Source of the DNA: Sindora glabra
Lineage: Eukaryota; Streptophyta; Magnoliopsida; Fabales; Fabaceae
Assembly (NCBI GenBank): GCA_020226215.1
Contig: CM035226.1
Location: 94,946,895-95,010,894 of the forward strand
Reading direction: 5' to 3'
DNA length: 64,000 nucleotides
Part shown: piece by piece, positions 24,251 to 34,834 of the stretch
Layout: the number at the start of each line of letters is the position of its first letter
How positions within the stretch are numbered: the first letter of the stretch is position 1
Notes under the pieces: model-generated
The model's database searches: none
Seen by the model: the letters and a program-made list of their open reading frames with translations, nothing else
What the model was told of the DNA's origin: nothing
Translations under genes and position numbers: made by a program

Positions 24251-26130
24251 TAGGGGTGTCAAACGGATGGGCTGGATTTCAGTCTGTTACGGATTGGTTC
24301 ATTTGAACCAGAGGAGGAAATGGATCTCTTTGTCCTGGTCCAGGTTTGGTACATGGAAGTTCCGGACTGACCTGCAGACTGGTCCCTTTTTGAATGTCCA
24401 AAAGGTAGAACCAGTTTTGCTCGACTTTCAATCTATTTTGAGTAAGGAATTGATTATCAACAAAGAAATTAAAAGGAAAAAAATTGGAAAAAGCCAGCAA
24501 AGAAAGAATATTAATTACATACTGCTGAAATAAACAAAAAGAAATTGAGCATGAATGTAAATCTTGTAAAGTGTACAAAATAGTTTCTAAATAGGTGAAA
24601 GTAATTATTTTTTCTTAAGAAAAAATGGAAAATTTTTCTACGGATCAAAACTAAAACTGAAGGAAGGGGAAAAAAAGTAGAAATCATTTGGCACAAGAAA
24701 AAGAACAATGCATCATCTTAGGTAGCAAAACTAATACCAAATACAATGTCTTAGGTATCTACGAAAAAAATAAAGAGAAAAAAGAAGGTAAAAGACGGAA
24801 AAATAATATTAAATGAGCATCCATTACTGCTTGTAAATCCCATTATTCAATTTCGGAACTTTGATACATAAAACCAAGAAAAGAACTGAACAAAGAAGAA
24901 GAAAGAAATCCAACTTTTAAAATACATCTGATAGATATAGTTTTTGTTCACATTGAAACCATGAAATACCCAGTACTGACTTTTAGATTTTGAGTGGTGG
25001 TTTGTGTTTTTTTAGAGAGAAAATATGACCAAAAAAATAAGGGGGATTTTGTAGAAATAAATCTCAGAAAGCTCTTCTTCTTTAATATTATAAAAAATAA
25101 TTAAAAGAAAAAAAGGGAGACAAAGTGGACAACCTAAGGGATATCGTAGTATTCGTTCCCCCGCGTATAATTTAGTCATATGTAATTAGGTGCAAATCAA
25201 GTAGACTTGCTCCAACTTTGTTGTTGAAACTATGGGTTTACATGATGGATTGTATCTGGCTAAAAGTCGGGGTTTTACTTCAATTTTAGTTGAATTAGGT
25301 GCATTGTCTGTTATTTCTATTGTTACTAATGTCAATTGTAACTTCTTCTATTGCCAGTATCATCATTGATGAAGGTAGGGACTTACTTCAACAATTGGGT
25401 TATCTAAGGTTGGAGCATATTTATAGAGAAGCTAATATGATTGCTGATTTTGTGGCAAAAGAAGTTGTAACTACAAGTAATAGGTTAAATGTTTTAATGA
25501 CTCCCCCTAGGGGATTGTTTGTTTTGTTGGATTATGATATAAGGGATGTATATATTCCTACACTGGTGTAATCCTTTCTTCCGTTAATATATTTTCGTTT
25601 TACCTAAAAAAATTAATTAGACTTAAGCATGTCATAGTATTCTCCCTCCTGCATTTCAAGGAGTTTTTAATTGAAGAAGCAAGTTGAAGCTCTATGCATG
25701 ATTCACAAGTGCAGTGAATTAGTAATTGATGAAGAAAATCAAGTTTTCAGACTTCATTCAATTAGAAACCCTAGTAGCAGAAGGAGAAACAAACAAAGCA
25801 AGTAGCCAAAGAAAGATAATTTCAATTTGGGATTATAAATATGGTTGAGATGATTTTGGTTTTAAGAGCAAAGTAGGATTTGGGGTGTGTCTTGGGTTTG
25901 GTTGGGTTAGGGGATTGTTGGGCCTTTTTTCTTTTTTTTTTTTCTTTCAATGAGGCTAGTTTATGGATTGACTCATGTTCATGGAGGACAAGTCCATTCA
26001 GATCGCGGTCTATATGGACTGGCTCATTTAACCTCTAACTAAAAAAAGGCTTAATTTCATAAGGTTCAATCCAAGTAGATACAATGCCGGGTGGATGGGA
26101 CTATGGGTCATAATTTGTTTTACACTCCTG
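24251..26130. mobile_element. hAT-type non-autonomous element (1880 bp) inside LINE RNase H
   Basis: The left end is TAGGGGTGTCAAACGG. The right end, reverse-complemented, is CAGGAGTGTAAAACAA. The 8-bp direct repeat TGCATGTG flanks it (24243-24250 and 26131-26138), the size expected for hAT. Removing it rejoins the LINE RNase H frame (LNSDGTS... to CGRLIRDEIAKWVVG). It encodes no hAT transposase. It contains a LINE 3'-end fragment at 25190-25613 and internal TGGGCTGG/TGGCTCATTTAACC motifs common in plant hAT MITEs. Confidence 0.85.
25190..25613 (+). mobile_element. 5'-truncated LINE insertion (RNase H C-terminus and A-rich tail) inside the hAT element
   Basis: The fragment encodes the last part of a LINE RNase H domain: GLHDGLYLAKSRGFTSILVE, then in another frame DEGRDLLQQLGYLRLEHIYR and EANMIADFVAKEV, ending YIPTLV plus stop at 25571. 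A short 3' UTR and an A-rich end (CCTAAAAAAATT) follow. It is flanked by TAATTAG (25183-25189 and 25614-25620), a plausible LINE target-site duplication. Gross 5' truncation is typical of target-primed reverse transcription. Confidence 0.7.
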
Positions 26131-26532
26131 TGCATGTGGTAGGTTGATTAGAGATGAAATAGCTAAGTGGGTTGTGGGTTAAATAAAAAATTTAGGATAT
26201 TGTGATGTTTTTGTGGCAAAAACTTAAAGAGTTATAGAAGGAATAAATTTAGCATTGGATTTAGGCTTTGTTAAGTGATTCTGGAGTTTTATTCAAAAGT
26301 TTTGATTGATATGCTTAATATGGTAAGCTAGGAACATGTAGAATATGAGAATGTTCAGTAAATGTTAAGAGCTTCATAAATTAGGTTATGAATGTGAGAC
26401 TTACAGAGAAGGTAACGAATAAGCAAATTGATTCGTTTTATATGGGATTATGATGGATTCATGTTTATTGATTTTGGACCAATCTCTTTTGCAATTTCAA
26501 CTTTTAATGTTAGTTGATACTTGTGGCGTCCT
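26131..26532 (+). pseudogene. LINE RNase H domain, continuation of the 22.3-kb LINE
   Basis: The segment starts with the second copy of the hAT target site and encodes CGRLIRDEIAKWVVG, NLGYCDVFVAKT, VIEGINLALDLGF, then LHKLGYECETYREGNE and a tail LLQFQLLMLVDTCGVLV. This is the typical order of the plant LINE RNase H module. Stops and shifts are present. It ends where the minus-strand copia element begins. Confidence 0.8.
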
Positions 26533-27619
26533 TGTTAAAATCCAACTTTATAAAATAATATCCTGAATTGAATAATGTGAAAAGAATAATATTAAACGTA
26601 AGAAAAGATTTGTTGTTACTTGATGAATCCATTAAGAGCGAGTATGAAATCATGATTTACTGTAAACTACAAACTATTCATGATTAATCTTGATCACAAA
26701 CTCTAATAAGAATTTACTACTCTTATCAATTCTAGATGAGAATTTGATTGAGGAGATTTTTTGACATCGATGGGGAGTGTGCAAAATTAAATCATAAGGT
26801 TTAGAAGTAAAAATTCTTATTTATATTAATAATATTGGTAGATCGACCCATTGCCGAGAATTATCTATTATTATATTAGTTAGGTTAGATTACTATTGAA
26901 CTTAAATTATTTAGTCATTTTATATTAGACTAAACCCTTTTACATCTTATTTTATTATTGAATTAATAGGTACACAAATAGAAAATCTAATAATCTTCTA
27001 TTTAGACCATGTAATTTAATAATAGTAATCACTTTAATAAGATGTAAAAGAAAAATATGACATCTTTACATCCACTGGTTTAAATTGAGATCATAAATAT
27101 CTAGTGATATAAAACATAATATCTGATAGAGATATCAATAAAATATATATACTATATACTTACACCTCGTTGATCATATATAACATTTGATAGGGATATA
27201 CATAACAAGTTTATGCTCAATAAGATTTACATAATAAAATTGTGACAATTATATGTAAATCTTTATATATTAGGTCAAAACATCCATTCAAGATACTAAA
27301 TGAGAATCATTATTCTCATCATAGTATTGAGATAGGGTCTAAATATCTTTATAAATATGCCATAACAAAAATATGTACAATAAATGGCAAAACATGAATA
27401 TTTCATTATGAATATTTTATTTATATACATCTCGAGAAAATAATTTACATCATAGTACTCCTATTAACCTAAAACATCAAAGGACTTAGTTAATCCTATA
27501 TTAATTATATGATCATGATATACTCCTACCGCTAAGCATTTGGTCAGTGGATCTGCAAGCATATGATTCATGAAAATATGTTCAATACATATAATATGCT
27601 GGCGTATCTTTTCTTGCAC

Positions 27620-27985
27620 AAATTAGTACTTTATATTAAAATACTTTATACGGACATAATTTTTATTATTATGAGAGGAGTTTACAATAGTAGCATTATT
27701 ATAATAGATGGTCAAGGGTTTTGAGATACTCTTAATAATTTCAAAACTAGTTAAAAAATTTCTTAACCATACAGTAGTACAAGTGGCTTTATAACATGCG
27801 ACATATTCTGCTTTCATAGTGGAGATTGTTGTTAAGGATTGCTTAATACTTTTCCATGGAACAAATTTTTCTACCATCATAAAGATATATCCAGATGTAG
27901 ATTTGTGATCATTCGGACAACTAGCAAAATCTGAATCTAAGTAGCCTGAACTGTAAGATCTCTTGATCTTTTATAAGTCAGTATA
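27620..27985 (-). pseudogene. Copia RNase H domain
   Basis: The - strand encodes SGYLDSDFASCPNDHKSTSG, YIFMMVEKFVPWKSIKQSLT and TISTMKAEYVACYKATCTTV followed by WLRNFL. This matches the copia RNase H signature (DSDxAgc...ksTSGyvF...S.KQ..ia.SstEAEY.A). Glu/Met/Lys differences at the usual STxEAEY and several stops around it mark decay. Confidence 0.85.
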
Positions 27986-28059
27986 TAATCTTTTGTAACC
28001 TAAAGGTACCTTATCATTCTCCTTGCAGCAGCCCAATATCTCTAATTATGATTACTCAA

Positions 28060-29314
28060 GTATCTTCCTAGTACACCAATAGCATAAGTTACATCAAGAC
28101 ATGTACATGCCTGAGCATACATCAGGTTATTAACAACTGATGTATATAGGACTTTTTTCATTCTTTCCATTTTAACATCATTTTGAGTATACTGAAACTT
28201 AGAAAAAATTTCTCTTCTCCTTTTAAAATGGGTGTAGAAACTTGAGAGCAGGTTGATATATTGAATCTTTTCAGTACTTTTTCAATGTAAGTCTATTGAG
28301 ACAAACCAAGTAAATTTCAAGATCTATCATAATGGATCTCTATCCCTAAAACATAAGAGGCATTTTCAAGCCCTTTCACATCAAAGTGTTTAGATAACAT
28401 TTATTTTATCTCAATTAGTAGGTTCATGTCATCACTTATAAGGAGAATATCATCCATGTATAGTACTAAAATAACAAAATTGCCTACACTTTTCAACATA
28501 CAGATATATTGGTCAACTGCATTCTTTTTGAACTCAAGAGAAGTCACTACCTCATCAAACTTGAAGTATTATTGTCTAGAAGCTTGTTTTAAGCCATAAA
28601 TGAACTTTTTAAACTAGCACACAAGTTGTTTCTTTCCCTTCTTTTGGAAACTATCTGGCTAGTCCATATAAATAGTCTTTGTTAAATCACCATTCAAGAA
28701 GGTTGTTTTTGTATCCATCTGATGTAACTCTAAATAAAAAATGAGCCACCAAAGACATAATAACATGGAATGAGTCTTTGGTTAAAACTGGTGAAAAAGT
28801 TTCTTTATAGTTTATACCTTCTCTTTGGGTGTAACTTTTTGCTACCAATTTGACCATATATCTTTTAACTTCACATCGAGTACTTTTTTTGGTCTTGAAG
28901 ACCCACTTGTATCCAATCAACTTACAACCTATAAGAAGTTCCACTAGATTCCATACTTGATTCTTATGCATTAAAGCTAACTCATCTTTCATAGCATTAA
29001 TCTAATTAGAATAGTTTGAACTGGACATAGCTTGAGAAAAATTTATAGGATTAGAATCATCATTAATATCATATTCATGCTCCTATAAATATACAAGATA
29101 ATTATTAAGAATTGCCAATCTCTGGACTTTATGAGATTTTCTTAAAGTTAACTCATCTTTCATAACATGAATCAAATTAGAATAGTTTGAATTGGACATA
29201 GTTGGAGAAAAAATTATAGGATTAAAATCATCATTAATATCATATTTATGCTCCTGTAGATATACAAGATAATTATTAGGAATTGCCAATCTCCGGACTT
29301 TATGAGATCTTCTT
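28060..29314 (-). pseudogene. Copia reverse transcriptase with YMDD motif and duplicated linker
   Basis: Visible blocks include MKDELALMHKNQVWNLVELL, GYKWVFKTKKST, ETFSPVLTKDSFHVIMSLVA, KKFIYGLKQASRQ (followed by a stop where Trp is usual), and VLYMDDILLISDD. The catalytic YMDD lies at 28449-28460. The linker immediately before RT is duplicated in frame (28973-29143 and 29144-29314). In-frame stops show the copy cannot make a full polyprotein. Confidence 0.9.
28973..29314 (-). repeat. In-frame 171-bp (57-codon) tandem duplication in copia pol
   Basis: Both copies encode SHKVxRLAIxNNYLVYLQEH, YDINDDxNPI, SNYSN and MKDEL. The period is 171 bp, exactly 57 codons, so the frame is kept. The copies differ at about 15-20 positions. 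Confidence 0.85.
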
Positions 29315-29657
29315 AATGGAAAATTTTCTTCATTTGACTCAACATCTTTTGCCATTAGCTATATTGGATTAACTAGTGGAGAAATAGAAGATGACTCTCC
29401 TAATGTTGGTGCCAACAGAATAATTATTCTATCTTTAGAGAAATCCATGATGCATGGCATTTGGTTCCCACTATCCAACTCATCCTTAAAGAAGATGGCT
29501 TGATCAGACTCAATTATTTTAGTCGAATAAGTTGGATAATAAAATTTGCTTTCCCTCGAGCCACTACCTTAAGTATCTACTAATAGTTTTTGAATCAAGT
29601 TTTCTTGTGGATGGAATATATGACTTTACTTGCTTTACAACCCCAAACTCACAAATG

Positions 29658-30310
29658 TTATAGAGTAGGCTTCTTACCATAGAATAGTTCATAAGGGGTT
29701 TTAGGTACTGACTTACTAGGAACCTGATTTAGAATATATGCTGTTATTCTTAATGCATCACCATATAAGAATTCTGATAATGAAGTATGGGCTAGCAAAC
29801 ATCTTATCATATCCATATAAATTTTATTCCTCCTTTCTACAATTCCATTTTGCTCCGGTGTACCAGGCATGGCATAAGTTGCTTGAATTTCACAATTTTA
29901 TAGGTATCTCACAAAAGGATTAAGATTTCTTCTTGTTTCATTATATCCACCATAATACTCATCACTTCTATCAAAATTAACACATTTTATCTATTTCCCC
30001 AATTTCAGTTCAACTACCACCTTAAATATCTTAAAGGCTTTTAGCGATCCGACTTATCATTGAGTAGCTCCACCTAACTAAATTTGGAGTAATCATCAAT
30101 AAATGTGATAAAGTATTTATAGCATCCCATAGCATTAGGTGTGATAGGCCTACTAATGTCAGTATGGATTAGTTTTAGAACATTCTCCTTTTTGCTTTTT
30201 TTACCATTTCAATATTTAGTAAATTTTCCTTTAATATAATCTATACATGTTTCAAAATCCAAAAAGTCCAGATCACGAAGTACTTCTTCTTTTATGAGTC
30301 TTTGAATTCT
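29658..30310 (-). pseudogene. Copia integrase domain
   Basis: The - strand encodes DEYYGGYNETRRNLNPFVRY, then MPGTPEQNGIVERRNKIYMD followed by MIRCLLAHTSL, and AYILNQVPSKSVPKTPYELF. These are the core catalytic region and C-terminal part of copia integrases; the Glu of the D,D,E triad lies in QNGIVERRN. The upstream part (30000-30310) carries stops and shifts. Confidence 0.85.
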
Positions 30311-30380
30311 ATCTTCAGAGATGTGTTCTAATCATCTGTGCCACAACATTGAGGATCTCTCATTAATTCCACACTTTTTC

Positions 30381-30906
30381 TTACCCATAACAGAGTTTAT
30401 TAAATTTGTAAAAATTAAAATCTAAATCAATTTTATATAAATCGTCACACACAGAACCAACACTAACAATAGAAGATTTATAAAATAATTCAACTTTTTC
30501 ATTTTCAAAATAACAAGAGTATTTAACAGAATATAAAGCAACAATTGAAATTAAATTCCTTCTCATGAAAAGTATATAAACTACATTATTAAGTAAAAGC
30601 TTATGTCCAGTCTTCAATTTTAACTTCATTGATCTTATGTGTTCCATTTTAACTCTATCTCCATTTCTTAATCTCACAATCAGCTCTCCTTTATTTGGTT
30701 TCCTCAAATTTGTTAGTGCTTGAAAATAATTAGTCATATGAATAGTAGTACCAGTATCTAACCACCAAGAGTTTGATGGTACATTAATAATATTTGACTC
30801 AAAATAGATTAAAGCTAAATGGGTATCTTTTTTTTCTTATTAAGTAATTTTTTGTATTTAAAACAGTTTACTTTTTTATGTCCATACTTCTTGCAAAACC
30901 TACAAT
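30381..30906 (-). pseudogene. Copia zinc knuckle, protease and GAG-pre-integrase region
   Basis: At about 30863-30906 NCRFCKKYGHKKVNC is an intact CX2CX4HX4C nucleic-acid-binding knuckle. Further along, VPSNSWWLDTGTTIHMTN contains the aspartic-protease active site DTG (30750-30758). Many plant copia elements have DSG here. The reading frame continues with LRNGDRVKMEHIRSMKLKLK and NVVYILFMRRNLISIVALYS, the pre-integrase region. Confidence 0.85.
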
Positions 30907-30943
30907 TACCCTTAGATTAAGCCTTATTGGGTTTATAGCATTG

Positions 30944-31700
30944 TTATCTATTAGATTTACCTTTCTCACCTTTCTTTCTTCCATAGTTTTGGTATCCTTT
31001 GCAATTTTTTTTATTAGACTTTCCACCATAATTTGAATGTGTGCCATAAGATATATAATTAACTATTTTAGCCTTTCTTTTCTTTATGTCTTCTTTTGCC
31101 TGTGTAATAACAGAAATTAATTTATTGATAGTCCATTCTGATTTCTGAGTATTATAAAAGGTTTTTAGAATGTTAAACTTAGGTGGAAGAGACTTCAATA
31201 CACGCCAAGTTAAATAACTTTCTCCCAAATTAACTTGCATAGTTTTCAGTTTGTTATAATAGTTAACTAATCTCAAAATGTGTTGTTTCACCCCATTGAT
31301 ACCATCATGCATTGATTTCTCAAGTAATGAAAGATATCATTCCTTCTTAGCCTTATCGAACTTCTTATACTTTTTGGTTATAGAAACCAGGAACTTTTTT
31401 ACATTATAGTTTTAGGAATGCTCTCTCTTATTATTTTGTCCATGGTGTACTTCATTACTATCAAACACATTCTGTTAGAGTGAGTTCACTCTTTATGATG
31501 ATTCTTTTGATTTCTTGTAGACTCAACATTAATTTGAGGTTTTGTTTTCCTTATTGCCAGGCCAAAGTTAAAGATTGCCAAATATAGCTTTAGTGATTTA
31601 GCCTAATCCTTATAATTGCTCCCATTAAGCGTCTTAATTGCATAGGTAAAGGAGTTGAGAAAATAAATTTTAAAATATTAATGCATGATGAACCTTAACA
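30944..31700 (-). pseudogene. Copia gag (UBN2-type) region
   Basis: The N-terminal part, at about 31540-31655, reads LNGSNYK followed by AKSLKLYLAIFNFGLAIRKT. Downstream, HDGINGVKQHILRLVNYYNK, NLGESYLTWRVLKSLPPKFN and WTINKLISVITQAKEDIKKR match the gag domain of plant copia elements. Frames are broken around 31310-31530. Confidence 0.85.
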
Positions 31701-32497
31701 TTATTAGAAATTTCCTTCAATAGACTATGTAATTGAATTTAGTATTACACTATGAGGCCCAATACTAATGGGGCATTAAAGACCTTATCATGTAATACAA
31801 GGATTAAATACTATATTTCTAAAATTTTAACACTAATAGGGTGATGAAAATTTTTGAAATACAATACTTATTCATACACTTATATTATTACCAACAAATT
31901 ATATTAATAAGAAAATTCTATGGTGCCCTAGGATTTTCAAACTCAGGGTGATGTGGTGCATTTTGTGCTATTGGCTGAGATTACTAAAATTCTTGATAAT
32001 CTCATCCAATAACTTGCATTGCCATATTAATAATGTCATACCAATAGGGTATTAAAATATTATTAATATAATATTATCTTTAATCTAACTACCATTTTAT
32101 AAAAGATGAACAAAACTTTATGCAATTGAGCCCACGATAAGTAGATTTACAATTACACAAAATTTAATTGTATAACATAAGCTTAAATAATTTTTTAAAA
32201 TTATTTTCTTATACATACATACACATACAAAAATGATTAGTGGACTAAATAGTATCCAAAAATTTCACAAATATATATATGGAAGTTCAATATGTAATAA
32301 TATTATAGTAAAATTTTTAACCCAAAATAAAATTATTTGGCTATCCTAACTAAATAGGCAAAAATAATAAAATGTTTTTTTTTCAATTTTAAAAAAATCA
32401 GAAAAATGTCAAAAAAATAGCTTAGAGAGTGGAGCTAAAAAAATTACATTTTAGATGCATTTTTTTATATCATTTTATTGGAAAAGAGTCTTTCAAC

Positions 32498-32508
32498 ATA
32501 ATATATAT

Positions 32509-32540
<32 letters not shown>
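32498..32540. repeat. (TA)n microsatellite
   Basis: TA run broken by one GA, in the copia 5' non-coding region. A second, shorter run lies at 32609-32631. Confidence 0.85.
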
Positions 32541-32542
<2 letters not shown>

Positions 32543-33324
32543 AAAACGTCTAGCACCGTTTTACGAAAATTCTTCAGAATGCTAAAAAATTTTATATAAA
32601 ATTTATTTTATATATATATATATATATATAAAACAGATTTCAACTGCCACGAACAAAGCTAGGAAATATAACATATATAATTCACTTTATATGAATGTCA
32701 GAATATAAATAAATTCATTTTATATGTTTGTACGTACAACAAAAGCTAAACATTTGGATACAAAATCAAACACCAAAGCACATACAGTAAACATCTCTTT
32801 TAAACATATATATACATACAAAACACCAAACCAAATATATATGCACGGAAGGCTTTATATATATAAATGACAAATGGGATTCTGGAAGTTTATATAAAAT
32901 TCATTTAATATAAACGAAGAAAGTCACATGTTTACGACAAAAAAACGCTGAAACTAGCGAACCTTAAAATCCTGATTTATATAAATTCCAAACAAAATGG
33001 CAAAAGTGTATATATACACACACACACAGAATGGTAAACCAAATATATATACAAAAATAATTACCAACGAAAATTAAATTAAAATCTCAATTAATTAAAT
33101 TAGGGTCTTATAAAAATAATAACTCAAAATAATTAACTGAGAGTTATGAAATAATTTTAGGATTCATAACAATTTTATTTAAAATAATTCATTATAAAAT
33201 ATAATATTATTCAAAAAATAAAATTTAATTTATGAATTTACGTAATAATATATTCAATTTACATTATTCATGACGTTAATGATTAAAATCAAACTTTATT
33301 AAATAATATCCAAATGTGCTTATC

Positions 33325-33460
33325 CTTGGAGTCATTTCTTTTGAAATTTCGACTTTTAATGTTAGTTGATACATGTGGGGTCCTTACCCTTGGAGTCATT
33401 TCTTTGTAATTACTTTCTTTCTTTTTGAGATTAGGCCCTTTTAATAAAAAAATTATGATA
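33325..33460 (+). pseudogene. LINE 3' end (continuation of the 22.3-kb LINE) with local duplication
   Basis: TTTCGACTTTTAATGTTAGT with the following TTGATAC and GTGGGGTCCTT repeats the LINE tail seen at 26490-26532. CCTTGGAGTCATTTCTTT occurs twice here (about 33325 and 33389). Downstream of the second copy a 3'-UTR-like stretch ends in an A-rich run (AATAAAAAAATT). I infer this is the original 3' end of the LINE split by the copia element. Confidence 0.55.
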
Positions 33461-34448
33461 GCATAAATATAAAATCAAATTATATGTAACAACTTTAATT
33501 CAATTACCATGAGGACAATTCATTATAAAGTGAAATCTAGTTTTCTCTGTTGCAATGTTGAATTCAAACCCAAACAATTCGAAACTAAAATTCAAGTCGG
33601 CCAGATATTAAAAGTAGTTTCTTTCTTGTTTTTAAAAATATTATTTTTGTTCTTATATTTTTAAAAATAAAAATTCTTGTTTGTTAATTGTTTTCATAAT
33701 TTGTGTTAAAAATTATAATTTTAAGTATGTAATTTTAAAAAAATAATTTTTAAATATTTTTAACTTATTTTTCTGTTCTTAATATCAATTTTATAATTAA
33801 ATAAAATATTTTATTTACTTTGCTAAACATTTTCTATTTTTTATTTTTTTGAATTTAAAAATAATTTATAAAAATAAAAAATGAAAACGTATCTAAACAA
33901 CACCTAATTTGCTTGTGATCCTCTCATGTAATCCAAGGAATAATGTATTAATTGGGTACTGTGTCGGGATCCCCATTTGCATGCAAAACAGCAAAGGCAC
34001 TTCTGAGTTTCCAGCTTAATTTGTTGTTACTCAAACGTCGGCAAATCCAAGAAGCATTAACGTTTATGAAATAGCAAATTAAAAGAAACCTTATTTGTTG
34101 TTTTGTGGTCGTCGGCAAAAGCCGCCGAATGTGGCTTTCCTGTGTGCTTAGCGGCGTATCACTGCTTGAGCAAAGAAGAGAACAACAAAATTACGTGAAG
34201 AAAAAGAATATAATTAAATCAATAAGTATTTGACATTATTGAATTAAAATTTAGCAATTTATTTCAACTATTTTAATTTATTTAAATATTTTAAGTGAGG
34301 AAAAAGATGAATAATAAAAAAAAAATAATATATATACACATATATATATGGTACATATTATGTGAGAAAAATATTTTAATATGAGAAATGCAAAAAGTGA
34401 ATTGTATCTATCAAAAACATTTGTCTCAATTAATATTTCTCACAAACA

Positions 34449-34473
34449 GATATATATATATATATATATATAT
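34449..34473. repeat. (TA)n microsatellite
   Basis: About 12 uninterrupted TA units. Confidence 0.85.
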
Positions 34474-34785
34474 GTTTGAACAAAATTAAAATTTTTTGCT
34501 TCTGTGATTTAAACATTTTATTTATCGTTTAAAGATATTATTTTTTTTATTTTTTTGTCAAAAATCGTTGTTCGAAGATCCTGCAGAAAAACGGTTCCTT
34601 TCGGATAAGTAGAGAATCTTTGTAAAAGGGATAGTCTCCGTCAGCGACAGTAAGCTAAATGATAGCGGACAAAATAAGAAAAAATTTATAGTGCATCGCA
34701 AGGAAATAAATTTATTCAAAGGCAATGCACCAAACATGCAAAACCACAAATAAAAATAGCTGAGTTTTATAAAGTGGTTTTTGTG

Positions 34786-34788
<3 letters not shown>

Positions 34789-34832
<44 letters not shown>
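34789..34832. repeat. (TA)n microsatellite
   Basis: About 22 uninterrupted TA units. Confidence 0.9.

Positions 34833-34834
<2 letters not shown>

Larger units (their letters stand above)
26533..33312 (-). mobile_element. Ty1/copia retrotransposon, degenerate, minus strand
   Basis: The domain order on the - strand is gag, zinc knuckle, protease, integrase, RT, RNase H, which is the copia order (integrase before RT). The left boundary is inferred at TGTTAAAATCC (26533). A ~29-bp match between 26535-26563 and about 33283-33312 (TTAAAATC[C/A]AACTTTAT) is the only hint of LTR pairing, so at least one LTR is heavily eroded. A ~60-bp piece of the host LINE tail occurs on both sides (about 26470-26532 and 33325-33394). 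No primer-binding site was recognised. The 31,700-33,280 part is AT-rich 5' non-coding sequence with TA repeats. Confidence 0.75.

Noticed and set aside
26533..33312. A full-length, active copia element
   Set aside because: In-frame stops and shifts in gag, integrase, RT and RNase H, and no intact LTR pair or primer-binding site.
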